Source of the DNA: Bacillota bacterium
Lineage (GTDB): Bacteria; Bacillota_I; Bacilli_A; RFN20; CAG-288
Assembly (NCBI GenBank): GCA_003497225.1
Contig: DNJQ01000098.1
Coordinates: 1-6,275 of the forward strand
Reading direction: 5' to 3'
DNA: 6,275 nucleotides
Shown: positions 5,192 through 6,275 of the stretch, piece by piece
How the letters are laid out: each line of letters opens with the position of its first letter
Numbering within the stretch: position 1 is the stretch's first letter
The notes under the pieces: model-generated
The model's input: only the letters and a program-made list of their open reading frames with translations
Told to the model about the DNA's origin: nothing
The model's database searches: none
Made by a program: the position numbers and the translations under genes

Positions 5192-5705
5192 CAAAAATGT
5201 TTTCTTTGATGTTATGAGTTTTTTTGGATTTATATACTGTATATTTTTTAGTGTAGTTATTTATACACATCTTGATGTGAATGGAGCCTTAGTTTCGCCG
5301 ATTGCTGGAAATAACACTAATTTTGCTTCATTTAATAAAACGATAGATGATTTCTTTTTAAACTTTTTCCGCTTTAATAATAGTAGTAATGATAAAGCAG
5401 TTAGTGAAGAAATAAACTATTTTCAAGTTGATGAGCATACATTTACTACTGAAGACCAGCAAATTAAGATGCTTGGTGATGGACTAATAACTTATAAAGT
5501 TTTAGAACAAAATCACACTTATTCAATAATCGTTCAATATGGGGCAGTTACTGCGACCTATTTTCAAGTAACTAATCCATCTGTTGATATTGAAGATCAT
5601 CTTCTAGCTGGTGAAAAGATTGGGGACTATGACGAAAGTTTTCAAGTTTATTTCCAAAAAGATCAAAAGTACATCACATATTTTGAAGCGATTACCGAGA
5701 TTTGA
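5172..5705 (+). CDS. SpoIVFA-like membrane protein with degenerate M23 domain
   Basis: A 177-residue protein with a basic N-terminus and one membrane segment at about 14-31, placing the rest outside the cytoplasm. The C-terminal part (about 95-175) follows the strand pattern of M23/LytM domains: LGDGLITY, then VQYGAV (Tyr123-Gly124), then LLAGEKIGDYD (144-154). The zinc-binding histidines of active M23 enzymes (HxxxD and HxH) are missing, so it should be non-catalytic. The same is known for Bacillus SpoIVFA, which holds the protease SpoIVFB in a complex until it is released. Position between minD and the SpoIVFB-like gene supports this role. The start at 5172 overlaps minD by 20 bases, with AAAGAG just upstream. 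It is shorter than Bacillus SpoIVFA (about 260 residues). Whether the organism sporulates cannot be told from here. Confidence 0.75.
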   Translation: MKKLKFNKNVFFDVMSFFGFIYCIFFSVVIYTHLDVNGALVSPIAGNNTNFASFNKTIDDFFLNFFRFNNSSNDKAVSEEINYFQVDEHTFTTEDQQIKMLGDGLITYKVLEQNHTYSIIVQYGAVTATYFQVTNPSVDIEDHLLAGEKIGDYDESFQVYFQKDQKYITYFEAITEI

Positions 5706-6275
5706 AGTCTCAATAGTCACAGTTTTTGTTATTGCTTTAGCACTTTTTACTAATTATTTTAAATATCTTTTCACCATGTATCTAATCGCTTTTATTCACG
5801 AAATGAGCCATGTAACTTTGGGCTTAATATTTAAGATGAAAGTTGAAAAGATCAAGTTTTTACCTTTCGGTTTTTCAGCTGAATTCGTTCGTTTTGAAGA
5901 TGAAAAGTGGTTTAAGCAACTTCTTGTAGTTTTAGCAGGCCCAGCTTCGTATTTTATCAGCCTATTAATATTAAAGGCTATGTATCAAAATGGAATGTTT
6001 TCTTATTATTCTTTTGTCGTTGCTAATAACTCAAATCTTTTTGTCGCTCTATTTAATTTAATCCCTTTTTATCCGCTTGATGGCGGAAGAGCAGTAGAAA
6101 TAATTTGTGCTCGTCATCTTTCAGAAAAAAAGACTAGAATTTTAAGATACATTATATCTTTTTTCGCTTTAATCGGTATTGGTGTAATAAGCGGATATTT
6201 AAAACAAGTTCCTTTATTTATCTATCTAACAATAACATATATTATTCAGCTTATTACTTCAAAAAGAGAGTACAT
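5683..6275 (+). CDS. spoIVFB: SpoIVFB-like M50 intramembrane metalloprotease (3' end cut off)
   Basis: Site-2 protease family membrane enzyme, open to the window edge (197 codons visible). HEMSH (His39, Glu40, His43) is the HExxH zinc site. PLDGGR supplies Asp133 as the third ligand, preceded by NLIPFYP. LPFG (61-64) and AGP (85-87) are further family landmarks, with several hydrophobic membrane segments. Bacillus SpoIVFB has these ligands at 43, 44, 47 and 137, so all four are shifted by exactly 4. This supports the TTG start at 5683 (KRLPRFEVS follows). That start overlaps the upstream gene by 23 bases and has no clear ribosome binding site, so coupling is likely. An ATG at 5629 is the only other upstream option. 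In Bacillus the enzyme cuts pro-sigma-K at the forespore membrane; here the substrate is unknown. The CBS-containing tail, if any, lies outside. Confidence 0.88.
   Translation, partial: MKRLPRFEVSIVTVFVIALALFTNYFKYLFTMYLIAFIHEMSHVTLGLIFKMKVEKIKFLPFGFSAEFVRFEDEKWFKQLLVVLAGPASYFISLLILKAMYQNGMFSYYSFVVANNSNLFVALFNLIPFYPLDGGRAVEIICARHLSEKKTRILRYIISFFALIGIGVISGYLKQVPLFIYLTITYIIQLITSKREY

Overview
The window is AT-rich bacterial DNA with good Shine-Dalgarno sites and a tRNA-responsive T-box leader. Its gene order (valS, radC, minD, spoIVFA-like, spoIVFB-like) matches the well-known Bacillus valS...radC-mreBCD-minCD-spoIVFAB block in compressed form. This points to a low-GC Firmicute, probably a small-genome Bacilli/Erysipelotrichia/Mollicutes-adjacent lineage; the exact lineage is inference. 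Tryptophan is written TGG and several genes end in TGA, so the standard bacterial code applies, not the Mycoplasma TGA=Trp code.

Layout. Positions 1-264 hold no convincing gene. They contain a terminator-like hairpin (24-55) and an AT-rich spacer with several inverted repeats. A probable extended -10 promoter (265-293) starts a compact T-box leader (about 298-484) with its own terminator, ahead of valS (498-3065). A very strong ribosome binding site then opens two tiny genes (3106-3285 and 3282-3464). These encode 59- and 60-residue peptides with double-glycine leaders, one transmembrane-like segment and a shared aromatic C-terminal motif. They overlap each other and radC (3464-4135), so peptide 1, peptide 2 and radC look translationally coupled. 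After a 40-base gap with a small hairpin comes an unrecognised 118-residue protein in the minC position (4176-4532). It overlaps a short minD (4520-5191), which overlaps a degenerate SpoIVFA-like membrane protein (5172-5705), which overlaps a SpoIVFB-like intramembrane zinc protease (5683 to the window edge).

How it fits together. No intrinsic terminator is visible after the T-box, so the entire block may be one transcript. The T-box would raise ValRS when tRNA-Val is uncharged, and readthrough could carry the peptides and radC with it. MinD should help place the division septum, though its usual partner MinC is not recognisable. The SpoIVFA/FB-like pair would form a membrane proteolysis module, classically used for pro-sigma-K activation in sporulation.

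The most unusual content is the pair of double-glycine peptides sitting inside an otherwise housekeeping operon. They resemble exported bacteriocin or pheromone precursors, but no exporter, immunity or sensor gene is visible here.
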